A stretch of 57,667 bases of DNA, taken from contig CALAGR010000399.1 in NCBI GenBank assembly GCA_937891735.1, forward strand, positions 1-57,667, read 5' to 3'. This DNA comes from an uncultured Pseudomonadota bacterium (GTDB lineage Bacteria > Myxococcota_A > UBA796 > UBA9615). The stretch's first letter is position 1. Every line of letters starts with the position of its first letter. Made by a program: the position numbers and the translations under genes. Positions 25,671-32,889 of this stretch are shown piece after piece. The notes beneath the pieces were generated by a model. That model ran no database searches and was not told the DNA's origin. It saw only the letters and a program-made list of their open reading frames with translations.

Positions 25671-26494
25671 ACGACCTCGCGACGCGCTCGCGCCCGGGCC
25701 TTGACCCGGTCGATGGCCTCGATCCGCGCCGCGGCTTCGTCGCCTGCGGCGGCCGCCAGGTCCATCTTCTCGGCGATGAAGGCGTCCTCCTCGGCGTCCC
25801 ACTGGATCAGGAGGGCCTTGTCGCCCTTCTTCATGCCCTGGCCGCCGCGGTCGCGCACCTGCACGATCAGGTTGTGGTCGCGCTCGGTCAGGTCCGCCTG
25901 GCCGTGCCGCTCCGTCACGCTGCCGGTGCTGATCGTGACCACGTGGCCGATGAAGTGGCGGTTCCCCCGGCCTCGCTCGGTGTGGAACATGCTGCCAAGG
26001 GGGCGCACGGCCACCGACGCGGCGAGCGTGCCCGCGAACAACGACGCCAGGGTGATGCCGACGCCCAGGACCGCCGCCGGCAGGGGGATCAGCGGGGCGA
26101 CGTGCACCGTGGCCAGGAAGCTCGCGAGCCACGAGAACAGCACGATGAAGCTGAGGCTGACCGTCAGGGGGACCTTGGTCAGCTTCAGGGCCGACAGCAG
26201 CGTCGCCAGCATCGAGGCGCCCGATGCATCGATGTCCACATCGACGTCCGCGTCCAGGGCGCCGTCGGCGGCGCCGTCCAGCGCTCCGTCCGCGGCGCCG
26301 TCCAGCGCTCCGTCCAGGGCGCCGTCGGCGGCGCCGTCCAGGGCTCCGTCGAGCGGACCGTCCAGGACCCCGTCGAGCATCTCGAGATCCACCGCGCCGA
26401 CCACGACGAACAGCCAGTACAGGACGGACAAGCCCAGCGGGACGGTGAAGATCACCGTCGGCATGCTGAGCAGGATCGCCAAGAACTCTCCCAT
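25667..26494 (-). CDS. NfeD/YqiJ-like OB-fold membrane protein with DGA-repeat loop
   Basis: A 275-residue protein with about three or four membrane segments (first [22 protein letters not shown], then two near residues 115-165). A C-terminal OB-fold domain ([20 protein letters not shown] followed by [23 protein letters not shown]) is of the NfeD/YqiJ type. NfeD-like genes classically pair with flotillin genes (YuaF-FloT, YqiJ-YqiK). Odd feature: between the first two membrane parts lies a low-complexity loop of about 40 residues built from DGAL/DGAA units. ATG 26494 has AGGAGAGGG immediately upstream and a TAGACT -10 box at 26519-26514. It is the first gene of the operon running to 17232. 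Confidence 0.8.
   Translation of the reverse strand: MGEFLAILLSMPTVIFTVPLGLSVLYWLFVVVGAVDLEMLDGVLDGPLDGALDGAADGALDGALDGAADGALDGAADGALDADVDVDIDASGASMLATLLSALKLTKVPLTVSLSFIVLFSWLASFLATVHVAPLIPLPAAVLGVGITLASLFAGTLAASVAVRPLGSMFHTERGRGNRHFIGHVVTISTGSVTERHGQADLTERDHNLIVQVRDRGGQGMKKGDKALLIQWDAEEDAFIAEKMDLAAAAGDEAAARIEAIDRVKARARARREVV
26230..26345 (-). repeat. In-gene tandem repeat encoding DGAL/DGAA units
   Basis: Imperfect 12-bp and 24-bp units of the type GCCGTCCAGCGCTCCGTC (plus-strand reading) repeat through 26268-26345. They encode an acidic [12 protein letters not shown]-type loop in the NfeD-like protein, probably length-variable by slippage. Confidence 0.6.
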
Positions 26495-26734
26495 CCCTCT
26501 CCTCGGACGCCGAAGTCTATCTGCGCCGCGCCGCGCGTGAATGGCCACGGTCGGTTGCGGTTGGTGGGCGTGCTACGCGCCGCCGCCTCGGAGCATTGCC
26601 AAACCGGACGGCTCGGACGACTTGTCCTGTCAGTCCCATCATGCGACCGACTGCTCTCCAACGGCTGAAGTCGAACCGACGCGGGCGAATTGGACGCTCT
26701 TGACCTGGCTGACGGGACAGAGGAGACTCCCGGC
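26495..26734. other. 240-bp divergent intergenic region
   Basis: Lies between the NfeD-operon start and the HTH-PYP start. The only clear signal is the minus-strand TAGACT promoter at 26514-26519. No TANNNT box is seen at a convincing distance from GTG 26735, so the HTH-PYP gene may use an alternative sigma factor. Confidence 0.4.
26514..26519 (-). promoter_or_regulatory. -10 box TAGACT of the NfeD-flotillin-AAA operon
   Basis: TAGACT on the minus strand, 19 nt before ATG 26494, with TTCACG 16 nt further upstream as a possible -35. An SD sequence lies between it and the start. Confidence 0.5.
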
Positions 26735-27292
26735 GTGACAAGCGACCTGATCACCACCCGCGCGGCCGCTGGCCTCCTCGGGGTCGGCACCACCAGCATC
26801 AAGCGCTGGTCCGACGACGGCACCCTGACCTGTGTGCGCACGGCCGGTGGACACCGCCGGTTCCTCCGCGGGGACGTGCTGCGGCTGCTGCAACACGGGC
26901 GGATCACCGAAGAGCACCCCGCCACCCCCAGCGTGGACGGGCACATCCACGCGCGCCTGCCGGCCTTGACCCGCGCCCAGCTGGACGCGCTGCCGTTCGG
27001 CGTGATCGGCGTGGCCGACGACGGGCGGGTCCTCGAATACAACTCCTTCGAGGAGCGGCTGTCGGGCCGCCGCCGGACCGACGTGCTCGGGCGCTGCTTC
27101 TTCACCGAGGTGGCGCCGTGCACGAACAACCGACTGCTGCGGGGCCGCTTCCGCGAGGGCGTCGCGAGCGGGCACCTGGATCTGAGCACCGACTACACGT
27201 TCACCTACAGGGTGGCGCCCCGGCTCGTTCGGCTGCACCTGTTTCGCGACGGCGACACCGGGACGAACTGGCTGCTCGTCCATCCGCGCTGA
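26735..27292 (+). CDS. HTH - photoactive yellow protein (PYP) fusion, probable light-responsive regulator
   Basis: A 185-residue protein in two parts. Residues 7-52 are a MerR/excisionase-type HTH ([19 protein letters not shown]...GGHRRF). Residues about 83-185 align without gaps to photoactive yellow protein with an offset of 60. The chromophore cysteine (Cys69 in PYP) is Cys129 in [11 protein letters not shown]; Tyr42 is Tyr102 and Glu46 is Glu106 in [13 protein letters not shown]; Thr50 is Ser110; Arg52 is Arg112. [19 protein letters not shown] matches the PYP core. PYP binds p-coumaroyl thioester and responds to blue light, so this should be a light-switched DNA-binding protein. GTG 26735 has AGAGGAGA upstream. 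No tyrosine ammonia lyase or coumarate ligase gene is in the window. Confidence 0.85.
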   Translation: MTSDLITTRAAAGLLGVGTTSIKRWSDDGTLTCVRTAGGHRRFLRGDVLRLLQHGRITEEHPATPSVDGHIHARLPALTRAQLDALPFGVIGVADDGRVLEYNSFEERLSGRRRTDVLGRCFFTEVAPCTNNRLLRGRFREGVASGHLDLSTDYTFTYRVAPRLVRLHLFRDGDTGTNWLLVHPR

Positions 27293-27299
27293 GGCCGGC

Positions 27300-27305
27300 T
27301 AGGCT
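27300..27305 (+). promoter_or_regulatory. -10 box TAGGCT of a leaderless promoter
   Basis: TAGGCT, 6 nt before ATG 27312, in the 19-bp gap after the HTH-PYP gene. It would allow the next two genes to be transcribed apart from the regulator, perhaps under its control. Confidence 0.5.
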
Positions 27306-27311
27306 GCCGCC

Positions 27312-27524
27312 ATGAGCACGGCCGCCCTGAACATGGAAGCGCAGCTCGTTTCCCTGTACGAAGAGAAGGAGCTGCTGGAGCGAGAGCTCGGCGTGTCCGA
27401 CGCAGAGCGTCTCATCGCGATGATCCGCAGCATGGAAGAGCAACTGGTGTCGCTCTACGCCGACAAGGAGGCCGAGTGGAGATCAGCCTCCTCGCCGAGC
27501 AGATCCTCTTCGGAGACTCCCTAG
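27312..27524 (+). CDS. Small coiled-coil protein with internal duplication
   Basis: A 70-residue, mostly helical acidic protein. The unit MEAQLVSLYEEKE (residues 8-20) is repeated as MEEQLVSLYADKE (residues 41-53), separated by ERELGVSDAERLIAMIRS. At DNA level the two copies differ at many third positions, so the duplication is old and kept by protein-level selection. The last 17 residues are Ser/Pro-rich and overlap the next gene (27476-29416) in another frame by 49 nt. Function is unknown; it may be a dimerisation or partner protein for the PYP regulator or the DUF455 enzyme. It appears leaderless. Confidence 0.65.
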   Translation: MSTAALNMEAQLVSLYEEKELLERELGVSDAERLIAMIRSMEEQLVSLYADKEAEWRSASSPSRSSSETP

Positions 27525-29416
27525 CCGACAAGCTCGCCGGGCCTGCGCCGGGCGACCGCCTGCAGGACGAGCAGCGCGGGGCGGGCATGGTCGGTCCCCC
27601 GGACGCGCCCGGCCGGCCGTCGGGCCTGGAGCTGCGCTCGGATGCCACCCCGCTGTCCTTCCCCGGACCCGGACGCCTGCACGAGCCCGCCGCGGCCGGC
27701 GCGGCCCTGCACTTCTTCGCGAACCACGAGCTGCTCGCGCTGGAGCTCATGGCCCTGGTGCTGCTGCGCTTTCCCGACGCAGATCCGGCGTTTCGGCGGG
27801 AGCTGGTCGCCACCATGCGCGACGAGCAGCGGCACATGCGCCTGTACATCGGCCGCATGGAGGAGCTGGGCGTGCGGTTCGGGGCGGGCAGCACGAGCCC
27901 GTTCTTCTGGGACTGCCTGTCGAACGTGGCGGATGTGGCGCAGTTCGTCGCGGGCCTGAGCCTGACGCTGGAGCAGGCCAACCTGGACTTCGCCCTGGGC
28001 TTCGCGCGGGCGTTCCGGGCCGTGGGGGACGAGGCGACGGGCGCGATCCTGGACCAGGTCCATCGGGAAGAGATCGTGCACGTGGCGCGGGGGCTGAAGT
28101 GGCTGCCGCGGACCTCGGGCAGCCTGTGGGACGACTGGATCGCGCACCTTCCGCCGCCCCTTACGCCCCGCCGGGCCCGCGGACCCGAGCCCGACCGGGA
28201 GGGTCGGCGGCGTGCGGGCCTGCCCGACGAGTTCGTGGACCGGGTGCTCGTGTATGGCCACAGCCGGGGCCGCGCCCCGAACGTGTACCTGTGGAACCCG
28301 GGGTGCGAGGAGGAGATCGCGGGCGGCGCGACCTACCAGCCCGCGCGCCCGGTCCTGACCCTGGAGCACGACCTCGACACGATCTTCGTGGCCGCGGCGG
28401 GGGTGGACGACATCGTGGTGGTCCAGGAGCCGCCTCGGGACGCGTGGAAGGCCCAGCTGCAGGAGGCCGGGTTTCCGCTGCCGGAGTTCCTGCTGGCCCG
28501 GGAGCAGGTGCCGTTGGGGGACCGACCCGTGGGCTCCTTGCGTCCGTGGGGATGGAGTCCGCGGGCGGCCGCGCGCCTGCCGGGCGGCTCGTGGGACCCG
28601 GCCCTGCGGCCCCTGTTCGACAAGCACGCCGGCGGGACGGTGCTGCGCACCGCGTGGGTGGGTCTGGACGAGGCCTCGGGGGGCCGGATCCTGGACCGTC
28701 GAGCCCTGCCCGAGCAGGTCGGGTCCGCCGAGGAGGCCCTGGCCGCGGCGGAGGTGCTGCGGGGCCACGGCTACCCCCACGTCGTCTTCAAGAAGGCGCT
28801 GACGGCCAGCGGCCGGGGGCAGCTGCGGTTCCTCAACGAGCCGTTCCCCACCGACGAGCAGCGGATGTGGCTGCAGCGCAACGCACCGGGTGGTCTGCGC
28901 GTGGAGCCCTGGCTGGCGCGCCGCGTGGACCTGTCGCTGCACTTCGACGCCACCTGCGATGGCCTCGCATATCGGGGGCAGGTGCGGTTCGTGACGGATC
29001 GGAACGGTCGGTTTCGCGAGGCGGTGGTCGGACCCTCCACCCCGGGTCTGGACCAGGATCTGCTGCGCTTCCTGACCGGGGACGGACGGGATCCGCGGTG
29101 GATGGAGCGGACCGCGCGGGCCGTGGGACGCGCCCTGGAGGGCCCGGTGCGCGCTGCGGGATACCAGGGTCCGCTGGGGGTGGATGCGTTCGTCTACGAG
29201 CGGCAGGGCCGGCTGGCCGTGCACCCGCTGCTCGAGATCAACCCCCGCTGGACGGTGGGTCGCCTGGCGCTGTCCCTGCGGGGACGGGGCCTGCGCGGAG
29301 TCCTGCGCTTCGTGTCCCGAAGCGAGGCCCGCGAGCTGGTGGCGGCGGGGGCGGTGGCCCTGACCGACCACGAAACGGCCCGCCACTCCGCGGCGGTGTT
29401 CGTGCCGGCCCGTTGA
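27476..29416 (+). CDS. DUF455 ferritin-like domain fused to an ATP-grasp domain
   Basis: A 646-residue fusion. Residues about 60-220 are a DUF455 ferritin-like four-helix bundle with the expected carboxylate/His metal ligands: ANHELLALELMAL, MRDEQRHMRLY (ExxH), LTLEQANLDFA, and VHREEIVHVARG (ExxH). This suggests a di-iron or related metal centre. Residues about 250-640 form an ATP-grasp region: KKALTASGRGQLRF (nucleotide-binding strand and loop) and GPLGVDAFVYE...LLEINPRWTVGR, where E-x-NPR is the metal-binding motif. ATP-grasp enzymes join a carboxylate to an amine or thiol through an acyl phosphate. The substrate is unknown. GTG 27476 has AAGGAGG 4 nt upstream. It ends 3 bp before the convergent stop at 29420. 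Confidence 0.8.
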   Translation: MEISLLAEQILFGDSLADKLAGPAPGDRLQDEQRGAGMVGPPDAPGRPSGLELRSDATPLSFPGPGRLHEPAAAGAALHFFANHELLALELMALVLLRFPDADPAFRRELVATMRDEQRHMRLYIGRMEELGVRFGAGSTSPFFWDCLSNVADVAQFVAGLSLTLEQANLDFALGFARAFRAVGDEATGAILDQVHREEIVHVARGLKWLPRTSGSLWDDWIAHLPPPLTPRRARGPEPDREGRRRAGLPDEFVDRVLVYGHSRGRAPNVYLWNPGCEEEIAGGATYQPARPVLTLEHDLDTIFVAAAGVDDIVVVQEPPRDAWKAQLQEAGFPLPEFLLAREQVPLGDRPVGSLRPWGWSPRAAARLPGGSWDPALRPLFDKHAGGTVLRTAWVGLDEASGGRILDRRALPEQVGSAEEALAAAEVLRGHGYPHVVFKKALTASGRGQLRFLNEPFPTDEQRMWLQRNAPGGLRVEPWLARRVDLSLHFDATCDGLAYRGQVRFVTDRNGRFREAVVGPSTPGLDQDLLRFLTGDGRDPRWMERTARAVGRALEGPVRAAGYQGPLGVDAFVYERQGRLAVHPLLEINPRWTVGRLALSLRGRGLRGVLRFVSRSEARELVAAGAVALTDHETARHSAAVFVPAR

Positions 29417-29419
29417 GGG

Positions 29420-30412
29420 CTACTCGAAGAGCCCGTCCGGGCCCCCGAAGAGCAGCCCATCGGCGCGGGTGCCGGCGGAGTAGGTGCCCACCGCCGCCGT
29501 CGCGCTGCTGTGACCGACCCACGCGGATCCGGTGACGTCCGGGTCGCGCTGCAGGGACTCGGCCGTGGGGCTGTCGAGCGTCGCGCCCTTCGCGTCGCCC
29601 CAGGACACGCTGTCGATCAGCGCCCCCTCGACGTCCAGGAGGCTGAGGGTGTCGCCGGCGTCCCCGAGGTCCAGACCGGTGCCGAAATCGTCGTTCACGG
29701 CGGTGGTGAACGCGGCGTTGCTGAGCGAGAGGCCCGACGTGTCGCCTCCCCCGAAGACCACGATCACCTCCCTGGGGCGCAGGAGCGTGCCCGCCGCGAA
29801 GGTGTGCCGCGGGGCGGCGGGGAAGTCCGCGTCCACCAGCGTCACGCCCCCCAGATCCACGCTGGAGAAGCCGACGTTGACGATCTCCACGAACTCGTCC
29901 TGCACCCCGTCGATGCTGCCATCGCCGTTGGGATCACCCGCCACCGTGCCGTCGATCAGGAGCTCGTTGAACAGCAGATCCCCGGGCGCGGCGGCCGCGA
30001 GCGTCACGGCGACCGTGACCGGGCTCGCCTCGAGGCCCTGCCAGGTGGCGCCGATGTCGGTGGTTCCGGCGGACAGGGGCTGGCCGACGTTGAACAGGTA
30101 GAAGCGGATCACGTCCTCGTCCGTCGAGGTGATGTCCGCCTCGGTGCTGACGATCTGCTGGCTGGCGTCGTCGAACTGCGCCGTCACCGTGACCGTCAAC
30201 CACTGGCGGGTGCTCATCTCGGTCGTGTTGCACGTGACGGTGATCCCCACGGCCTGCGGCGCGGCGGTGGTGTCGTCGTCATCCCCGGTCGCGTCGTCGT
30301 CGTCCGCCGAGTCGTCGTCGTCGGCCGAGTCGTCGTCATCGGCGCCGATGCAGCCGGGGACGAGGAGCGTCGTGAGCAGCAGGAACAGGCGAAGGGAGCG
30401 GGAGGTCGTCAT
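29420..30412 (-). CDS. Lipoprotein with poly-Asp linker and lamin-tail domain
   Basis: A 330-residue lipoprotein. Signal peptide RLFLLLTTLLVPGC has the lipobox Cys near residue 20, followed by an acidic linker of DDDDSA-type units (about 28 residues). An immunoglobulin-like region comes next (TVTCNTTEMSTRQWLTVTV), then a lamin-tail domain with GDLLFNELLIDG, DEFVEIVNVG and DTLSLLDVEGALIDSVSWG. Lamin-tail domains occur in many secreted bacterial proteins; a role in surface binding is assumed. The frame continues upstream, but the signal peptide and the TACACC box 6 nt before ATG 30412 fix the start. Confidence 0.8.
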   Translation of the reverse strand: MTTSRSLRLFLLLTTLLVPGCIGADDDDSADDDDSADDDDATGDDDDTTAAPQAVGITVTCNTTEMSTRQWLTVTVTAQFDDASQQIVSTEADITSTDEDVIRFYLFNVGQPLSAGTTDIGATWQGLEASPVTVAVTLAAAAPGDLLFNELLIDGTVAGDPNGDGSIDGVQDEFVEIVNVGFSSVDLGGVTLVDADFPAAPRHTFAAGTLLRPREVIVVFGGGDTSGLSLSNAAFTTAVNDDFGTGLDLGDAGDTLSLLDVEGALIDSVSWGDAKGATLDSPTAESLQRDPDVTGSAWVGHSSATAAVGTYSAGTRADGLLFGGPDGLFE

Positions 30413-30418
30413 GGCGCC

Positions 30419-30424
30419 GGTGTA
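30419..30424 (-). promoter_or_regulatory. -10-like box TACACC, leaderless arrangement
   Basis: TACACC on the minus strand, 6 nt before ATG 30412; one base from TACACT at 745. Confidence 0.35.
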
Positions 30425-30481
30425 CGCCGGCCGCGCCTCCCCGGCAAGGGCGAAGGGCGGCGCCCCGGACGGGGGCCGCGC

Positions 30482-30487
30482 TACCCT
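30482..30487 (+). promoter_or_regulatory. -10 box TACCCT
   Basis: TACCCT upstream of ATG 30526, with GGGAG at 30513-30517 as the ribosome site. Same hexamer as at 9844. Confidence 0.4.
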
Positions 30488-30525
30488 GGGCGCTCCGAGT
30501 CCGCCGGGTCCTGGGAGATCGTCCA

Positions 30526-30966
30526 ATGGTTGCCGAACGAGTGAAGAGCGCCGTGCCCCGGAACATCGGGGCGGTCCTGCTGGGCATCGCCGCGGGCATG
30601 GCCGTGAACATGGCGCTGGTCATCCTCAACACGTCGGTGCTGTTTCCGATGCCCGAGGGCACGGACATGGCCAACCCCGAGCAGTTCAACGCCTACATCG
30701 CGACGCTGCCCACCGCGGCGTTCGTCGTCGTGCTCGCGGCGCACCTGGGCCAGTCGTTCGTGGGGGGCTGGGTCGCGGCGCGGCTGGCCGGCTCGCGTCC
30801 GATGGTGCTGGCCATGATCGTCGGCGCGCTGTCCCTGGCGGGCGGGATCCTGAACATGATGACCGTCAAGGGGCCGACCTGGCTGTACATCGAGCTGCCC
30901 CTGTACCTCGCCGTGGCGTGGGCCGCAGGGGCCCTCGAGCTCAGGCGGCGGGCTGCGACCGGCTGA
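30526..30966 (+). CDS. Four-helix membrane protein of unknown function
   Basis: A 146-residue protein with four hydrophobic segments (about residues 14-36, 62-86, 93-112 and 118-137) and short loops. Glycines in the helices (GAVLLGIAAGMAVNMALVIL) suggest close packing. I recognise no catalytic motif. The start ATG has GGGAG 8 nt upstream. It is convergent with the zinc-ribbon gene and separated from it by a 246-bp region holding both hairpin repeats R1 and R2. Confidence 0.7.
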   Translation: MVAERVKSAVPRNIGAVLLGIAAGMAVNMALVILNTSVLFPMPEGTDMANPEQFNAYIATLPTAAFVVVLAAHLGQSFVGGWVAARLAGSRPMVLAMIVGALSLAGGILNMMTVKGPTWLYIELPLYLAVAWAAGALELRRRAATG

Positions 30967-31037
30967 GCTCCTCCACCGCGTAGTCGACGAGCCCGCGCAC
31001 CCACGCGCCTTCGAAGACGGCCCAGGACCCTGGCGAG

Positions 31038-31079
31038 CTCTCGTCCGGAAACCCCGGATGAGCGGTTGCGGTAGTTCCC
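31038..31079 (+). repeat. Hairpin repeat R1, copy A
   Basis: CTCGTCCGG-AAACC-CCGGATGAG stem-loop followed by TTGCGGTAGTTCCC. It differs from copy B (55508) by a base that turns an A-U pair into G-U, keeping the stem. It lies between convergent genes and runs directly into repeat R2. Confidence 0.6.
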
Positions 31080-31094
31080 AGGTCGGGGGCGTCA

Positions 31095-31187
31095 GAGGCG
31101 CCTGAGGTCAAGGAGAGCGAGGGACTGCGCGGAGGCGTACTCCTGTACGCCGCACAAGCTGGGCCGAAGCTCGACGCAGAGATCGGG
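31095..31187 (+). repeat. Structured intergenic repeat R2, copy 1 (93 nt)
   Basis: Shares a colinear layout with 51094-51187: GAGGTC-x-AGGA, a central hairpin GGCGTAC-TCCT-GTACGCC (31134-31151), then CGCA and GACG-x-AGAGATCGGG. The central stem has a T-A pair where copy 2 has C-G, a compensatory change. It sits between convergent genes. Confidence 0.5.
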
Positions 31188-31212
31188 TGGATCGGGCGTT
31201 CCCGGACGGGAA

Positions 31213-32100
31213 CTAACGAGCCGGACAGGCCGACGACTTGACCACGGCCGAGGGGACGTCCTTGCCGCTGACGTGCCAGCGCCACCCCGAGTCGATGTGG
31301 GTCAGCATCACGCTGTAGGTGGGTCGCTCGCCCAGACCGCCGGCCCGGGCCCGGGTCAACACGTCCGCAAAGGCGCAGCGGGGGCGGTACTCGGGGGGAT
31401 CGGCGCGCCGCTGGCTGCTCAGGTCTCCGAGCAGCGCCTCGACCCGAGCCTCGGACACCCGCAACCGCAGCTCGCTGTTGACGGTGCCCTCGGACACCTT
31501 CGCCATGGCCCGGGCCGAGTCGCGCAGCGTGGGGGAGTAGAAGCGGTAGTCCACGTCCCAGTCGTCCCGGGCGGAGAGGTCGAGGCCCCCGTCGGCGCGC
31601 ACCCCGTCGATATAGATGGACTGGATGCGCGCGTCGGTGCTCCAGGCGCTGGCCATCGCGGTGGCCCAGGGCAGGTTGAGGAGCGGATCGAACCGCGTGA
31701 AGGTGCCCTGGATCTGCGGCGCCAGCACGGGCACCCAGCCCCGCCCGGCGATGCTGCCAAGCTCCGACGGGCTGACCCCGGAGTCCTGCAGGGCCTTGGT
31801 CTGCATCAGCTCCTGGACCACCGCGGGCGGGTGCCAGACCGGCGTGGCGGGGGGCATCGGCGGCTGGGGCACGGGCCGGAGCGCCCAGAGTCCGCCCGAG
31901 GCGGCCAGGCCGCCGACGATCAGGAGCAGCATGGCCACCCGCGCGGACAGGGACGCCCCGCCGGTCCGTGTCGCTCGTGGGCGGTCGCGCGACCATCCGC
32001 GGAGCTGGTTATCGGTGCCGCAGTAGGCGCACCGGACATGATCCTGTCCGGCGACGAGCTGAAGGGCCGCGGAGCAGTTGCTGCAATTCAGGCCAGCCAT
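31213..32100 (-). CDS. Single-pass membrane protein with N-terminal zinc ribbon
   Basis: A 295-residue protein. The N-terminus has a four-cysteine zinc ribbon (CSNC...CAYCGTDNQL), then a basic linker and one membrane helix (VAMLLLIVGGLAASGGLWAL, about residues 52-71). A soluble domain of about 220 residues follows that I do not recognise; it ends in Trp-rich strands (DSGWRWHVSGKDV). Predicted topology: ribbon in the cytoplasm, main domain outside. ATG 32100 lies 6 nt after a TATGGT box, so the mRNA is probably leaderless. It is divergent from lutA. Confidence 0.75.
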   Translation of the reverse strand: MAGLNCSNCSAALQLVAGQDHVRCAYCGTDNQLRGWSRDRPRATRTGGASLSARVAMLLLIVGGLAASGGLWALRPVPQPPMPPATPVWHPPAVVQELMQTKALQDSGVSPSELGSIAGRGWVPVLAPQIQGTFTRFDPLLNLPWATAMASAWSTDARIQSIYIDGVRADGGLDLSARDDWDVDYRFYSPTLRDSARAMAKVSEGTVNSELRLRVSEARVEALLGDLSSQRRADPPEYRPRCAFADVLTRARAGGLGERPTYSVMLTHIDSGWRWHVSGKDVPSAVVKSSACPAR

Positions 32101-32106
32101 CCTGGG

Positions 32107-32112
32107 ACCATA
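32107..32112 (-). promoter_or_regulatory. -10 box TATGGT of a leaderless promoter
   Basis: TATGGT on the minus strand, 6 nt before ATG 32100. Confidence 0.5.
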
Positions 32113-32145
32113 CCCGGGCGTCAGGGCTCTCCGGCGCGGCTGCCG

Positions 32146-32151
32146 TAGGAT
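32146..32151 (+). promoter_or_regulatory. -10 box TAGGAT of a leaderless promoter (lut genes)
   Basis: TAGGAT, 6 nt before GTG 32158; no SD sequence. It forms a 57-bp divergent pair with the TATGGT promoter at 32112. Confidence 0.55.
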
Positions 32152-32157
32152 CGCGTC

Positions 32158-32889
32158 GTGTCCCCCACCATCCAGTTCGTGCCCACCTGCCTCGCCGGCG
32201 AGCTGCGCCCCGAAGTGGCGGAGGCGTCCGTCACGGTCCTGCGCGCGCTGGGCTTCACGGTGCAGGTCCCGCGCAAGGTCCTGTGCTGCGGGCAGCCGGC
32301 CTTCAACACCGGGTTCCGCCCCGAGGCGCGCCGCGTCGCCCGCCACGACGCCGCCGCCCTCACGGACAGCGAGGGACCCATCATCCTGCCGTCGGGATCC
32401 TGCGCCCACACCATGAGCCACGGCTGGAGCGAGCTCGCCCAGGGGGATGACGAGCGCCGCAGCTTCGCCGCCATCGCGGCCCGGACCCACGAGCTGACCT
32501 CCTTCGTGGTGCAGGTGGGGGGCCTGTCCCAGCTGCGCATGCGCGGCGCGGGGCGCGTGGCGTACCACCCCTCCTGCCACCTGCTGCGCGGCTTGCGCGT
32601 GGACGCGGCGCCCCGGGCGGTGCTCGCCGCCATCGAGGGGATCGAGGTGGTGGAGCTGCAGGACGCAGAGGAATGCTGCGGTTTCGGCGGATCCTTCTCC
32701 GTGGACCGGGAGCCCATCTCGGCGGCGATGCTGAACCGCAAGATGGCGGCGGTGGAGGCCAGCGGCGCCGACGTGCTGACGGGCTGCGACCTGGGCTGCC
32801 TGCTGCACATCGAAGGCGGGCTGCGACGCCGGGGGGCGGCGGTGCGGGTGGTGCACATCGCCCAGCTCATGGCGGAGTGCCTCACGTGA
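32158..32889 (+). CDS. lutA: L-lactate utilization Fe-S protein LutA
   Basis: A 243-residue protein with two CCG-type cysteine-rich domains: KVLCCGQPAFNTGF...GSCAHTM, and YHPSCHLLRG...EECCGFGGSFSV with GCDLGCLLHI. This is the LutA/GlpC/HdrB-like pattern that holds an unusual 4Fe-4S cluster. With LutB and LutC it forms the lactate-oxidising complex (L-lactate to pyruvate, electrons to the quinone pool). The start GTG is the first codon after a leaderless promoter. Its stop overlaps the next start (GTGA). Confidence 0.9.
   Translation: MSPTIQFVPTCLAGELRPEVAEASVTVLRALGFTVQVPRKVLCCGQPAFNTGFRPEARRVARHDAAALTDSEGPIILPSGSCAHTMSHGWSELAQGDDERRSFAAIAARTHELTSFVVQVGGLSQLRMRGAGRVAYHPSCHLLRGLRVDAAPRAVLAAIEGIEVVELQDAEECCGFGGSFSVDREPISAAMLNRKMAAVEASGADVLTGCDLGCLLHIEGGLRRRGAAVRVVHIAQLMAECLT

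Larger units (their letters stand above)
30967..31212. other. 246-bp convergent intergenic region
   Basis: Holds R1 copy A, R2 copy 1 and, next to the minus-strand stop, the palindrome GTTCCCG-GA-CGGGAAC (31199-31214). No open frame here is convincing. The TAGTTCCC of R1 (31072-31079) and GGGAACTA (31207-31214) form inverted ends 127 bp apart. Confidence 0.45.

Noticed and set aside
26230-26345. Possible CRISPR-like repeat
   Set aside because: Units are 12-24 bp, contiguous without spacers and in frame inside a coding gene.
26690-26734. TTG 26690 as start of the HTH-PYP gene
   Set aside because: GTG 26735 has a good purine-rich ribosome site and gives a normal MerR-type start.
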